In this document: piece by piece, positions 50,720 to 62,107 of the stretch
How the letters are laid out: every line of letters starts with the position of its first letter
Position numbering within the stretch: the first letter of the stretch is position 1
Source: Adineta vaga
Taxonomy: Eukaryota > Rotifera
Reading direction: 5' to 3'
Length of the DNA: 64,000 bases
NCBI GenBank assembly: GCA_021613535.1
Contig: CP075495.1
Location: forward strand, 5,022,001 to 5,086,000
Program-made: the position numbers and the translations under genes
Notes under the pieces: model-generated
Database searches by the model: none
Seen by the model: the letters and a program-made list of their open reading frames with translations, nothing else
What the model was told of the DNA's origin: nothing

Positions 50720-51076
50720 TTACAAATCGGAATCATCATAGTCAAGAAAATTTGTTTTATCATTGGGATCATTATGTTTTAAAAGTTGAAGTATAATACT
50801 ATAAGATCGAAGTAGAATTTCACGTTCTCGTTCTAATTTTTGAATATACTGTTGAAGTTCATCGATTATCATTGATTCAGATTTAATAGTTGAATGAAAT
50901 GTATTGATTGAAATACGACGAGTTGTTAGAAGATCAATTGAATTTGTTGGATTTCGAGATAGAATTGATGTTGGACGATGTGGAATAGTTGGTGATAGCG
51001 TAGGTATATCACTAGCAAGAATCACATGTAAACGATCGATACGATCCAATAAATCTTGGGTTGGCGATGAAGACAT
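50720..51076 (-). CDS. small coiled-coil protein, 118 aa
   Basis: Intronless ORF from MSSSPTQDLLDRIDRL to the stop at 50720-50722. Residues 1-15 and about 68-100 are predicted helical by eye; the second (MIIDELQQYIQKLEREREIL) has leucine/isoleucine heptads typical of a coiled coil. The middle is Ser/Thr/Pro-rich (TLSPTIPHRPTSILSRNP). The C-terminus is acidic (DYDDSDL). The layout resembles small adaptor or complex-subunit proteins (BLOC/BORC-like or mediator-like), but no family is recognised. It is a likely real gene given its helical heptads and codon use. Confidence 0.7.
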   Translation of the reverse strand: MSSSPTQDLLDRIDRLHVILASDIPTLSPTIPHRPTSILSRNPTNSIDLLTTRRISINTFHSTIKSESMIIDELQQYIQKLEREREILLRSYSIILQLLKHNDPNDKTNFLDYDDSDL

Positions 51077-52162
51077 GTCATATATTCAAATGACGACAAA
51101 GAACGAAGAATAACTGGACGAATAGATATATGTATACATGCATCTATTCCGATGATACAAGTCGATGTTGTTCTCTTTCGTTTCAACTACGTCTTTTTGT
51201 CTTTAAATAATCTTACAAAGATCAAACTGTAATGTGCGCAACGATCAATATAGCTCGACAAGCGTATAAGAGTATTCAAAATGAACCTATTCATTAAAGT
51301 ATCCTACCTTGTATTTTACTCCAGTCTTTTGATATTTCTTATCTGAGAACTATAATCAACATAGAAAGAGATGGTTTCTTATACACCATCGATCCAACAT
51401 TGACACGGTGTCAACTGTCAATAATTGTCTAGCTTTCTATTTTACCATATTGTATAGAGGCTTCTACTATGATAAAGTTATACACCCAGCTGTATAGTAT
51501 ATATAGAAATACGTTGTGTATAAGCTTGCAGATTTCATGTTTACTAGATGTTAAATTATAAATTATCGTTAAGAAGATTTTATTAATGATTATAACATTT
51601 GCTTTCGGGTATGTTAATAAAAATTTATATCGAAGTTAATTAAGTATAAAAGGCTACAATGAACTATTTCAGTGCAGACTATTCTTGAAAAAAGAAGATT
51701 CATTAGAATATTTTTCACAAGTGAACTATCATGACATGTTATTAAGTTGTAGTGATTTCGATAACTATAGTCTTGTAAGAACATTTTCGTAATTTTTACA
51801 TTCTCAATGGATCTTCGGAATGTGTCATTAATTGTCAGACAAATTCCGTTCTAAGTGCATTCCTATAATCTACGATAAAATCAACGAAATGAAAAATAAA
51901 AAGAAGAAAATAAATGTAAATGTTAAAAATTTCACGAGAAGATTGACATATGAATACTGTTTATAAATATTATGCTAGTATGAACTCTATTATCCCATCA
52001 CCATTCCGTAGTTTTATTCCGTATTAAAAATGATCATATATTTAGTTCATTTGACTCAACATATAATGAGAAAGAATTAAGCATACAATAAACAACGTGC
52101 CAGGATTGATGATAATCGAATGGATATGTTCAGTACACACATTAGTTTAGTGTTTAGTTCTT
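51077..52162. other. intergenic region
   Basis: About 1.1 kb with no supported ORF, repeat or RNA. It contains the upstream region of the coiled-coil gene and the 3' side of the next gene. Confidence 0.5.
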
Positions 52163-52858
52163 TTATGTCCATGTTCGCATTAATTTTTCAACCATTAATT
52201 GTTGAACAAAAGTATCTAATTGTGAATTATATTGACTTTTATCAAGTTTATGACAAATACCATTACGTCGAAATGATTTTCCACGTTGACATTGTGTAAA
52301 TAAATTCATCTGTTCATTAGAATCTTCATCCGTTAGATCAGTTTGAAAATTCGTTGGATCTAATGAATCTTGACATCGTATATCAACAGAAAAATCATCA
52401 GGACCAGGTAAAGCATTGATTAGACAAGATGGAATTGTATCATAAACTTGTTCAAAATCTGGCCAAACAAATTCACTTGATGGATCATCAGTTGATGATG
52501 AAAATGATTCATAATTACCAAAACGAACTATACGACGTTCGGAAGGACTACTTTGAATATCTTCACTACGTGTTCGATTTTCTTTTGTTAAAATAAAACG
52601 ACGTTTTAATCTTGTACATAAATCTTTCAATCGATTACTATTATTATTATTATTTGTTGTTGGTGATGTTGGTAGCGATGAATGCATATCATTTTCATCA
52701 TACGATAGAGCTTTTGTCGATACATTTAATTTAATCTGATTAGGAAAAAGACGTTGATGATTTGTATCCTCAAGATCTGTTTGACATGAATGATGATTTC
52801 GATGTTCACGAATTGAACGTAAATGATGAGCACGACGTGGTAATGTTACTGATGTCAT
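52163..52858 (-). CDS. hypothetical protein, 231 aa, mostly disordered
   Basis: Intronless ORF, ATG at 52856-52858, stop at 52163-52165. The N-terminus is basic (MTSVTLPRRAHHLRS), followed by an Asn/Ser/Thr-rich linker with a polyAsn run and a basic cluster (RLKDLCTRLKRRF). The middle has a compact-looking block, EFVWPDFEQVYDTIPSCLIN then ALPGPDDFS, and the end is a helix (LDTFVQQLMVEKLMRTW). Such short aromatic/Pro blocks inside disorder often are protein-binding motifs. No family is recognised. Codon use and the long uninterrupted frame support a real gene. Confidence 0.7.
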   Translation of the reverse strand: MTSVTLPRRAHHLRSIREHRNHHSCQTDLEDTNHQRLFPNQIKLNVSTKALSYDENDMHSSLPTSPTTNNNNNSNRLKDLCTRLKRRFILTKENRTRSEDIQSSPSERRIVRFGNYESFSSSTDDPSSEFVWPDFEQVYDTIPSCLINALPGPDDFSVDIRCQDSLDPTNFQTDLTDEDSNEQMNLFTQCQRGKSFRRNGICHKLDKSQYNSQLDTFVQQLMVEKLMRTWT

Positions 52859-53423
52859 TGAAGATTTGTAACAGACATATAAGAACCGATTAACAAGTAT
52901 AAAATCTCGTTCTATTCAAGTGTTCTTTTAATGCTCGTCGATCTCGTGATAATAGAAGGAAAATAAGCCAATGAAGATTGAAATAGATAGGAAAAAAAAT
53001 TGTTGTTGAATCAAATTGATGAGCTTGTTTATATATATATACATCTAACGTATCTGTAGGCAGATCTTGTCAAAATTAAATTAATATAAACCATTATCAG
53101 AATGCTCTTATTTTTTCTTCCTTTCTCTCTCTCTCTCTCTGTCTCTCTGTTTCTACCCTTCATATTATAACTCTAAGTATGTTTTTTTTCCTTCTCCTGT
53201 CATTTTGTCAAACACGTAATTTCTAACAGGTTTGTTTTGCAATGAACACAGAAAGACGTGTCACGAGATAGAGAAGACATGAACAGTAAAATATCAACTA
53301 TTAAAAAATAATGACATTTTGAAATCGAACACTTTTATATCATATTAAATTAATGAGATAGGTTTTTTTCTCTAAAAAAATACTTAATTAATAATAATAG
53401 TAAAATGTATACATAGTGATCTA
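52859..53423. other. intergenic region
   Basis: About 565 bp with a CT repeat at 53124-53149 and AT-rich flanks. No gene was seen. Confidence 0.5.
53124..53149. repeat. CT microsatellite
   Basis: TC run with one GT interruption, between the orphan gene and the copper transporter. Confidence 0.75.
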
Positions 53424-54127
53424 TCAACTGTTTATTGCTGTTGTTCTTTCAGATGAATCTGTTGTAATAGGTGGAAATGTAGATTCTTCATTTTCATGAA
53501 CAATATCTGTTGGAATAGTAAGATTACTATTGGTATCTGATATACGAACAAGATTAGCACTACGTGTATAAGGATGAACACCATTCATAAGATAATAACC
53601 GATACCAAGAGCTAAATGAAATGTATATTTTCTGAAGAAAAGATAAAAATAAGAATATGTTCAACATACCAATAACAGCAGAAAGAAGAAAACCAGCAAA
53701 ATTATTCATTATCATTAGCATTAATATATAGCTTAATGTTGTTTGTACTAAACGTACAAGTGTACGTAAAAGATGAAGGACGAATCTAGATCAAGTATAC
53801 ACTTAATTAAGAAATGTTAACTTATAATTTCTATCCTACAATCGTATTCGTATTGTTCTTTGTGATAAATGATTTGTTACAGAACATGATGGTATGTTTT
53901 GTCCAGTAATTGAATAATGTCTCAGATAGAGATCAATGCCTCGACTTAATTCGATTAATAATGCAAAAGCCATACAAGCAATAATTGAACCAAAACAATC
54001 TAATAACAATCAATCGATTTATTTTATTTTAATTTATTTTTTCAACTCGAAATTCACCTCCAAATGAAGCAATGTTTATATTATTGATCATAAAATTGTT
54101 CTGATAACATTTATATGTAAACGTCAT
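53424..54127 (-). CDS. CTR-family copper transporter (SLC31-like)
   Basis: Four exons: 54127-54058, 53999 to about 53840, about 53786-53670 and 53611-53424; the stop TGA is 53424-53426. The start is MTFTYKCYQNNFMINN. Helix 1 is FGSIIACMAFALLIELSRG. A loop with PSCSVTNHLSQ follows. Helix 2 is QTTLSYILMLMIMNNFAG with the MxxxM copper-path motif, and helix 3 is AVIALGIGYYLMNG with GxxxG packing. This is the three-helix trimer-forming CTR fold. For the last exon the acceptor CATTTAG at 53612 was chosen because it alone joins helix 3 in frame; the earlier TTCAG does not. The Met-rich N-terminal motifs of high-affinity importers are absent, so it may be a CTR2-type or intracellular transporter. The tail after helix 3 is long, polar and acidic. 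Confidence 0.85.
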
Positions 54128-55155
54128 CGTTTATGAGTTACTTGAAACAAAACACTATCTATAATATAGATTTAAATATTGTTTAGAAAAACAACAAACA
54201 AGGAAGTATTTACAATGTATATATTTGTTTTTTTTTTCTAACTAGTACGCTGAAGAACGAATCGAAAAGTCAAGTTATGTTTTGATAACTATGTTGAACA
54301 ATAGAGAAGTCATTCTTTTGTTATGATACGCAACGACTGAATAACAATTAAGGTTTTGCTAAACGGTTCATCTGAACTATTTAATCTATGTACGAAAATA
54401 ACTTTTCCTTCAGAAGACTTATATGAATTCGAATAATTACATCCCAGGGATGTCATCAGTAGATAAATGCAACTTCCTCTTGTCATTAATTTAGTAATCT
54501 TTAACATTAATATAAGCTTGGAGATTTTCTGAAGAAAAAAGGTTATTTCTTGTTTTTAATGCGTCATTGAAAAAGATCTGCTCTCGGGCAATAACACTAG
54601 CGTTTTTCTCAATTGTTATGATCATATATGATTTCTCTACTTTAATTGCACTGTTAAGAAGATATGGATATCCGGTAACCGAGATAATGCGGTTGAACGA
54701 ATATATTTCGTGACATGATCCGTTCGTATAATTGATATACAATTACGACTGAAATGTTTCATATAATTCTCTCTAGACAGCAAATGTTACTGCACAATAA
54801 CTTTAAATTCAACTATTATCTTAATCTATAAAAATATAATAAAAACAAACGAAAGATATTCTTTTGAATAAAATAATTTATTTTATATTTGTCTTCTTTT
54901 CAATCGTCCTATTACAATAACAATAATTTCTATTCGAAAAGAAGATAAATCCAGATGATCATTCATTTAGATTCACACAAACATTAATGACAAGTTTTTA
55001 AAAAGAAAACAGAAAAATAGTTGCAGCTCAAAGAGCAGACAAGAAAAAGGATCGGACGTAAAACACAAATCAAAATGAGATTTGAATACATATACAGAAA
55101 GATTTGCTAGAGATAGATAGATATATACATATTGTGATATTTCTTTTTAAGAATC
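54128..55155. other. intergenic region with possible gene remnant
   Basis: About 1.0 kb. Two overlapping minus-strand open stretches (54742-54491 and 54507-54310) in different frames have gene-like composition but no recognised domain. No repeats or RNA genes were seen. Confidence 0.4.
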
Positions 55156-56449
55156 TTATTTAATTGGAAGTTCTAATGAATTTGTATTCATTTCGACTTT
55201 TAATCTTTGTACTGTCTGATCAGCATATGAATCATCTTCGAATAATTCATCAATATTAAGGTCTAAATGAAGTTCGTCGTCATCATCATCATCATCATCA
55301 TCATCATCGGCGTCGACGGCAGATGGAAGTCCATTCTATAATTTAGCAAAAATGAAAATTTTATTGAAAAATAGAAGATCTTACTGGTTGGAAGGAGTTT
55401 ATGATATGATTTGCGTGATCTTTACTAGTAAGTAAAGGTAGAGATAAAGTTGATGAAGATGACGCTGGTGTCGTTGGAGATGCTGAATTATTTGTAGGAT
55501 CTGTTGTTTTATTAAGAAATCTTACGATTGGTGGTTGAATTGAATGTTCTTTTGAATTATGATTTGTTACATGAGATGATAAACGAACCATTGGTGTAAG
55601 TAATGTCGAACGTTTATTTGATAAGGAATTCGTTGTTGATGTAGAAGAACGTTTGCGATTCTACAATGACAATTCGAGGTGAAATTCGAAATACTATATA
55701 ATCAATTATTGTCCAAATAGTATACTTACTGAATCTTTTGTTGATGATGAATTAACTCGTTGTTGTTTTTGACTAGATAGTAGTGATGATTTTCGATAAT
55801 CATTTGTATTATTTAAACATAGTTTTCCATTACTAATCTTTTTCATTTGTTCATTTCTTGTTCTCATATAAATTTTCATTTTGTCTAATTTTTGTTTTAA
55901 TTTTCCCAATAAAATTTTTATCTGTTGACTTTCATCCGAATTGACATTCTCATAACTTTGTTTATGTTCATCTTCTAAACCTTTGATTTCAGATTTTGTT
56001 GTTATAAAATCAATCTGTAAACTAACACGACGTTCATGTTTTTTTAAAGCATCCAATTGTTGTTTAAATTTTACACGTTCATATTTAAATGTTTTCTTTT
56101 CATTGTCCGTATGATTATTTAATATTAAACGTCGTTCACATTCTTCTATTTGTCTAATAACATTTGAGATTTTTTTCGCTGTGGTTTGAGTTTCTTTTTG
56201 TAATAGAATAAGTACTGATGATGGATCACGATGATCAGATAGAACTGGATACGGAAGTTTTAATATTGTATCTTTACGAGTATTTGAAGATGATAAAGGA
56301 TTTGTTAAAAATTCTGAGTTGATTTTCGTTGATGGAGAAAGAGAATATGAAGATGATGATGAATGAGTTTCATATGTTGAATAGAATTCATTTAAATTTG
56401 TATCAGTAGATGAGATTTGATCGTAAGTAGTTGAAGGATGTAATGACAT
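55156..56449 (-). CDS. Ser-rich coiled-coil protein with poly-Asp C-terminus
   Basis: Three exons (56449 to about 55732, then about 55660-55386, then about 55335-55156) ending with TAA at 55156-55158. The N-terminus is Ser/Thr-rich. Then comes LPYPVLSDHRDPSSVLILLQ and a long charged helical region (IRQIEECERRLIL, KHERRVSLQIDFITTKSEI, KILLGKLKQKLDKMK) consistent with a coiled coil. A basic Ser/Asn linker follows, then a run of 11 Asp (GAT repeat, about 55274-55308) and ELHLDLNIDELFEDDSYAD. The acidic/aromatic tail looks like an activation or histone-binding-like acidic patch, which is inference. No known family is recognised. The next upstream gene is also Ser/Asp-rich and coiled-coil-bearing, 301 bp away on the same strand. 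Confidence 0.75.
55274..55308. repeat. CAT trinucleotide repeat (poly-Asp coding)
   Basis: About ten CAT units on the + strand, read as GAT (Asp) on the minus strand inside the coiled-coil protein gene. Confidence 0.85.
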
Positions 56450-56750
56450 TCTGTAGAAGGAAAAATAGGAATTTCAATGAATTGATTAAACGAAGGTATA
56501 GAGAAGAATGTAAACTCGGATTATTTAAGACATCTCAGTTTTTAGATGACTTTACCTTGTTGATATATTAATAAATGACAAATCATAAAATTAACCCATC
56601 ATGGCTGATTTACATCTGAAAAACAAAGGAACATAGTAAACAATACACATATATAGATACAAGAAAAGAAATCTATTTGGTAACAAAAAAAATCATATCA
56701 AGATTACGTTAACAAAAAAACAAAAACAAAGGAAAAAGGTCGAATATCAA
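56450..56750. other. short intergenic gap between tandem minus-strand genes
   Basis: 301 bp of AT-rich sequence with a poly-A stretch near 56680-56740. It separates the stop of the upstream gene from the start of the downstream one. Confidence 0.5.
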
Positions 56751-59623
56751 TCAAGGATTTGATGATAATCCGTAAAGAATCAAGCTAAGTGTTGATGATG
56801 AACTAGCATTATGTTTCGAAAATGACGGAAACACACGTTCGACACCGGCAGATCGTTTGGTTGATTTTCCTAAATGTGTACATCGATTAAAACTTGGTAA
56901 TATCAATGTTTCCATAGTTGATTTTTTGTTATTTATACCCGATGATTGACCTGTACGTGGTGTTGGACGTTCCCATCGTTCATAGTTTTTATTATTATTA
57001 TTATTATTACCACCATTGGATATATCATTAGAATCATCATCGATCGAGAAATTATTAATATCATCATCTGTATCACCACTAAATGATTGATTATCATCTT
57101 CATCATCTTCGTCATCATCATCATGTTCACTGCCACTTAATTTCAAAAGAGCATTGATATCTTGATGTGTTAATGATTCAACAATTTTCTTTCCAATGGA
57201 TATATCACGAGGTGATGGAGGTGTTGGTGGCGTGGAAGAAAAATCATTCAAACCAAGTTTTGCACGTTGTTCAGCATTAGAATTATTATTTGCATCGAGA
57301 AAGAATTTTTGTAATAAACCCATCGGCGTTTGAGGTTCAGATGATGAAGGCAGAACACCACCATTTAAATTCGAAAGAATATCGACGAGATTGGGGCGTG
57401 ATGATGAACTACCTGCTGCAGCATTATGTAAAACATTAAATGGATTCGCAGCGGCAGCAGCTAAGAATTCTTGTTGTTGTTGTAGAATAAGTGCCGTTTC
57501 ATAATCCATCATTTCATCATCAAATTGAAAATCTAAATAGAGAAAAAAGACATTTTAATGGATTTTGCTGTTCAAATTATAATCAAAGGGAGTTTATTAT
57601 TTACCATTGATTTCATCTTCAGGTACGCCTAATTTCTTATGTGCTTCAGCTGTTAAAGCGCGTAGAATTGGATCTGATTTTTTCAAGAAACTAAACTGTA
57701 ATTGCATGGCTACATGACGTCTCCATGCTTCTTCGTGATCTATAATTGTTGCTTCATTTTCATTAGTCATTTGTTGAGTCGCTTGTGTATTGTTTGCTTT
57801 CTTCTTATGTTTATGTCTCTTTGCTTTTCTTCGTCTTCGATTAAATTTTGCTGAAACAGCTTGATTTCTTTCGGGATTTACTGTCACTTGATTGTCTTTG
57901 TCATCATCATCATCATCGTCATCGTCATTGCCGTTATCACCATCAGTTTTTTGAACATTTTTACTAGGAATTTCTGTCGTAGAAACGGTTTCAGTTATTT
58001 GAGATGATGAAGAACTAGATGGATTAATAAAACTAGCAAGACGAGTTTTAATTGCATCTAGAGCAGCAGACGACGAAGAACTGGATGGCATTGGTAAAGG
58101 AGGTGGTTGATTTGAAATTAAACCATCGGGTACGGTACGCGGTTCACTGATAGATAGTGAAACAGGTACTTGAGGTTCAAATATTATTTCTTGTTCGTCA
58201 TCATCATCAGAATCGGATGATTCAAAAAGAATCTTTTTTCCTGTCACTCTATGTAGATCTAATGGTGGTAATTTAACTTCTTCTTGTTTTCGTATTTTTG
58301 GTGAGGGTGGAAGAGGTATGGATGCTGTTGGAATTTCAGTTTGATCAGTTAAAAATGTATTATTGAGATAATCACGATTTGCTAATCGCATAAAACGTTG
58401 AAGTTTACCGAATTCCTAAAATGAAAACAAAAAGAGGTGACATATAAAAAAAATTATTATTTGTCTCATGAAACATACTTGTACTAAGAGATGAAATTGT
58501 TTTTTATTCTGTTCCTTTTCTCGTTGTGTTTTCGTTTTCATACGTTTTAATTTTTCAATACGAATTCGTAAATTAATATATTCAATTTGTTTTTTTAAAC
58601 GTTCATTTTTTATTACACTCGCTTGTTCATCATATATTGAATTGTTTCTACCTGCTTCTGATTGACGTAATTGATTTTTTAATTGACGATTAATAACTTC
58701 AACCTCACGTTTATCTTTAATAACTGGATATGGAATATTTTGATTGTAGAATGAATCATTTGTAGTAATGTTATCTTCTTCTTCATCATCAACTTTTTCA
58801 TCTGATATTTTAGATTCATGAAGAGTAAGATTGGATAAAGGTATTTGATTTGATGCTGATATTGACGATGGTAATGGTGAAGATGATGGCGATGGAGACG
58901 GTGATGGTAATGGTGACAATGAAAAATCTTCTGTAAGATCACGATAAGATGTCGTTTGTCGAGAAGAAAGTACATCGCGAGTTTTTGAATGACTAGTCTC
59001 GTCTAAAGCATCTAAATCATGATATGGTTTTTCATTGGATCGTCTAAGGAAAAAATAAGAAATATAATGAGAGAAAAGATTTATACAATTTTAATTAATT
59101 ACAAAGAATCTCTTGATGAAGATCTTGATCGACTAGATGAACTATATGATTTTGATCGTTCACGTGGTGGTGGAATAATTCGAGTTTCAGGTTGAGTTTC
59201 TACTGGTTTTGGGATTGGTTTTGTTTTAGCTCGCGCTTCAGGAATTACTTCACGTTCTGGTGTTAAACTATGACTTAATCGTGCTTTCAAATTTGTTAAA
59301 CGAGTTTGTACGGAAATCCATTTTTCACGTAAGGTTTTGACTTCTGTTAATAGACGTTTCTTTGTATCAATATCTGCTTGTGGTTGAACTTTGAGTTCGT
59401 CACGTAACTCTAATAAACGTTTGCCAATTGTTTTTCGTTTGTTTTCAAGAGCTAAATATGTTTGTTTAGGTGTTAATGTTGCAAGATTATTGTCGGATTC
59501 TTCTTCTACTTGTTGATCTTCTTCTTCATCATCATCATCAGACGATGTTGTCGATGAACTTGATGTTGTATCATCTTCATCACTTGAAGTTGATAAATTT
59601 TCTTGATCTTCATTGTTAGCCAT
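56751..59623 (-). CDS. large acidic Ser/Asp-rich coiled-coil protein, unknown family
   Basis: Four exons: 59623-59103, about 59045-58468, about 58417-57604, about 57534-56751; all join in frame (RDS-LRSNEK; LLVQ-EFGKLQRF; EING-DFQFDDE). Stop TGA is at 56751-56753. The N-terminus is strongly acidic (DEEEDQQVEEESD), followed by a coiled coil (TPKQTYLALENKRKTIGKRL and KTLREKWISVQTRLTNLKARL) and an RS-rich patch. A second coiled coil is at KNERLKKQIEYINLRIRIEK. Then come SSDSDDDDEQEI, a nine-Asp run, a lysine/arginine patch (RRRRKAKRHKHKKK), HEEAWRRHVAMQLQFSFLKK and a C-terminal acidic/Asn-rich tail. The acidic, RS and basic NLS-like patches suggest a nuclear protein, by inference. It was not matched to any family. 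Start ATG 59621-59623 is preferred because it immediately precedes the acidic domain. Confidence 0.8.
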
Positions 59624-62107
59624 GTTGAATGAAGAGAAAATAAAATAAAAGATGAGATGAAATTTTCGGAAACTGACATCTGGTTGGCTTCTTATTTGAT
59701 ATAAAGAATAACCAATCACATGATAGTAGATGTCAGACTCTATTTTGCTTCTGATCTCAATCACAACTACAGTCATCCTTTAGGTAGTTTTGTTTGATCG
59801 AACGCTATAATGCAATGTCAGATTGGAATTGATTATTGAAATTATTATTTCAGACCGGTTAAATCCATACTTTTCAAATTGAATCTTCATAAACTGAATA
59901 TATAGATCTTGCATAATTTGTTAGAAAATTTTTCACTTGTATTACGGGATTATTTGGTAGAGGCTTTTTAATTTATTTTTAGTTTGAATATATTAATCCT
60001 TTCTATCCTGACGTTTTTTGGGGTGATCAGATTGATAGGAAGAAATGCCAGTCATATGTTGAACTATGCGATATAGTAATAAGAGGAAATGTCCATCCAG
60101 TTCGAATACAGATATACCACTAATATCATACTATTTAGGCGAGTATCCAGTTGACGAAAACCTTACCGGTCAGACGTGGCAATTGAGCATAATTATAGTA
60201 TCTATTATTTGACTTCAAACAAGTCTTCATCGAAAAAAAATAAACGAGTTCAAGATAATCCTGTAGATGACAAAAACATTAAAAAAAACAGCTAATGGAT
60301 AAGCGAATATACTTTTAACTATATCTTTTAAATTTGATTCCATCTAGAATATTAATTCATTTTTTAGTATCTGGAAGAACTGTGAATTGATAACATTTGA
60401 CCCTCAAATGTCTTTGGTCTATTTCTCATTTGATAGGATGTGAGCAGCTTCATGTCTATCATCGATCATATCTCGTATTGTTTTCAGATTTAAATTGATA
60501 TTCCATTGTTTTTGTAACTCATGTTCTATACAGGTTTGATGAGTTGACGAATTATTGGATCTTGTTGAACTAAATCGTTTATTGTTAACAAGAATATGAT
60601 TGCCAGTCAATCTATTTAAAACATCAACTTCTCGAGTGTACCATTCATCTATGATTGAATTAAAAAATTTAGTTTTATCGACTGACTACCCAGATGGACA
60701 AAACGAAGCCATTTACAAAGCGTTTTGCGGAATGAACCGTTCCGCCCTGTATTCTCCTTCAAAACGGTTACTATACGGATTCAGAACGGATCGTATTATT
60801 CGACCTGAGTAAAGATCGTGAATCACGAAAGATGGAGCTATAGTTCATATTGCGATCCATTTTAATGATTACAATCTCAGTACCATTCACAATAGAATGA
60901 AAATGTGACTAATCTATTGAATTGTGAGCTATTCTAATTCAAACGAACTGAAAATATATTGCTCTAATGAAACCGATTTTTTATTTTCCAATTGAGATGA
61001 ACTCCAATAACTTTGAGTTGTGTTCAATAATTTACGAATGATAGCTCTAGTATCTCCAAGAAAATTTTGCATAAGAGTCGGCACGAATTAGTCTAACTGA
61101 GAAAACATTTTTATGTGTGATGCCAAACTATGGACAGAGTTAAAATGAAAATAAATATTTGAAATATTACTAGGTTACTTTACATAGCAACTGTCGAACA
61201 CCTTATCGTATGTTTTCTTGATGCGCATTCAAACAATATTGTCGAATGTTGAATATTTCGGTACATCTACCCTGTTACGTTGTTACTAAAAACGTTTTCT
61301 TCTGTCCTTTGTTTGTTATATACGTAAAGGAAACAAAAAAACAACCTGAGCTAGTTAGATATATGACACGTGCAATAGCGTTGTTACGAAATATACAAAG
61401 AAGAAAAATATCTGGTCAAAACAGAATAGAAGGATAGGTCTTTCGTAGTTACACAAAAGATGTTCGAAGAGGACAGGAAAAAAGCAGTGTATTGAGTACG
61501 ATTGCGAATTTATTTCTTAGTGATATTTGACAAAAGAGAAAAATGATAATACATTTTGACTAGATAGAGATAGAAGCATTGGAGATATAAATATATCTAC
61601 AAACTATGTCGTGTTATGCAGTACAATCTTCTATATCAAATACATATAATGCTAACCTGTTTTACCTATTCATTACTTAATCGTTGTATATTCATGGCGC
61701 TTTGCTCACGTAACATAGCTGTCTTTACTTACAATATTCAAACAAATGCACGTCCATTCGATGAAATTCTCTGCTCATTTGATACATCAATTGGTTCAAT
61801 GCCTGTAAAAACTGATCAAGATTTTCTTCGACCAAAATCATTCGACAAATGTGCAACTTGAATATTACTATAGAACATCATTCATGATGTTTGGATACAA
61901 GATTTCTTCGATGATAATGTAATACATATACTTATTCTTCGATTTCCTCGTCAAATTCGACGACATTACATAATGGATGGCATATCCTTCGCACGTATAT
62001 TTTAAAAACATAGACATTCTTATACTAAACAAATTTATTTTTCTATATATTTTGTTTTTTCTTACTGAAAATACATAAAAGAAAAAGAGAAAAGAAAAAA
62101 AATCACA
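59624..62107. other. long intergenic region
   Basis: About 2.5 kb between the acidic protein and the right-edge gene. It includes a nested inverted repeat at 60721-60766 (CGTTTTG / CAAAACG enclosing GCGGAA / TTCCGC) and a few open stretches such as 61616-61861 with unclear coding status. No RNA gene or transposase was recognised. Confidence 0.45.
60721..60766. repeat. nested inverted repeat
   Basis: CGTTTTG (60721-60727) pairs with CAAAACG (60760-60766), and inside it GCGGAA (60727-60732) pairs with TTCCGC (60740-60745). The short arms mean it could form a small hairpin. It may be the edge of an element or chance. Confidence 0.35.

Noticed and set aside
60600-60812. 70-codon + strand open frame overlapping the nested inverted repeat
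   Set aside because: No transposase motif and no terminal repeats at suitable distance; probably fortuitous.
61616-61861. 81-codon + strand open frame ending RPKSFDKCAT
   Set aside because: The last 60 residues look gene-like, but no domain and no upstream exon could be joined. Left as unexplained intergenic sequence.
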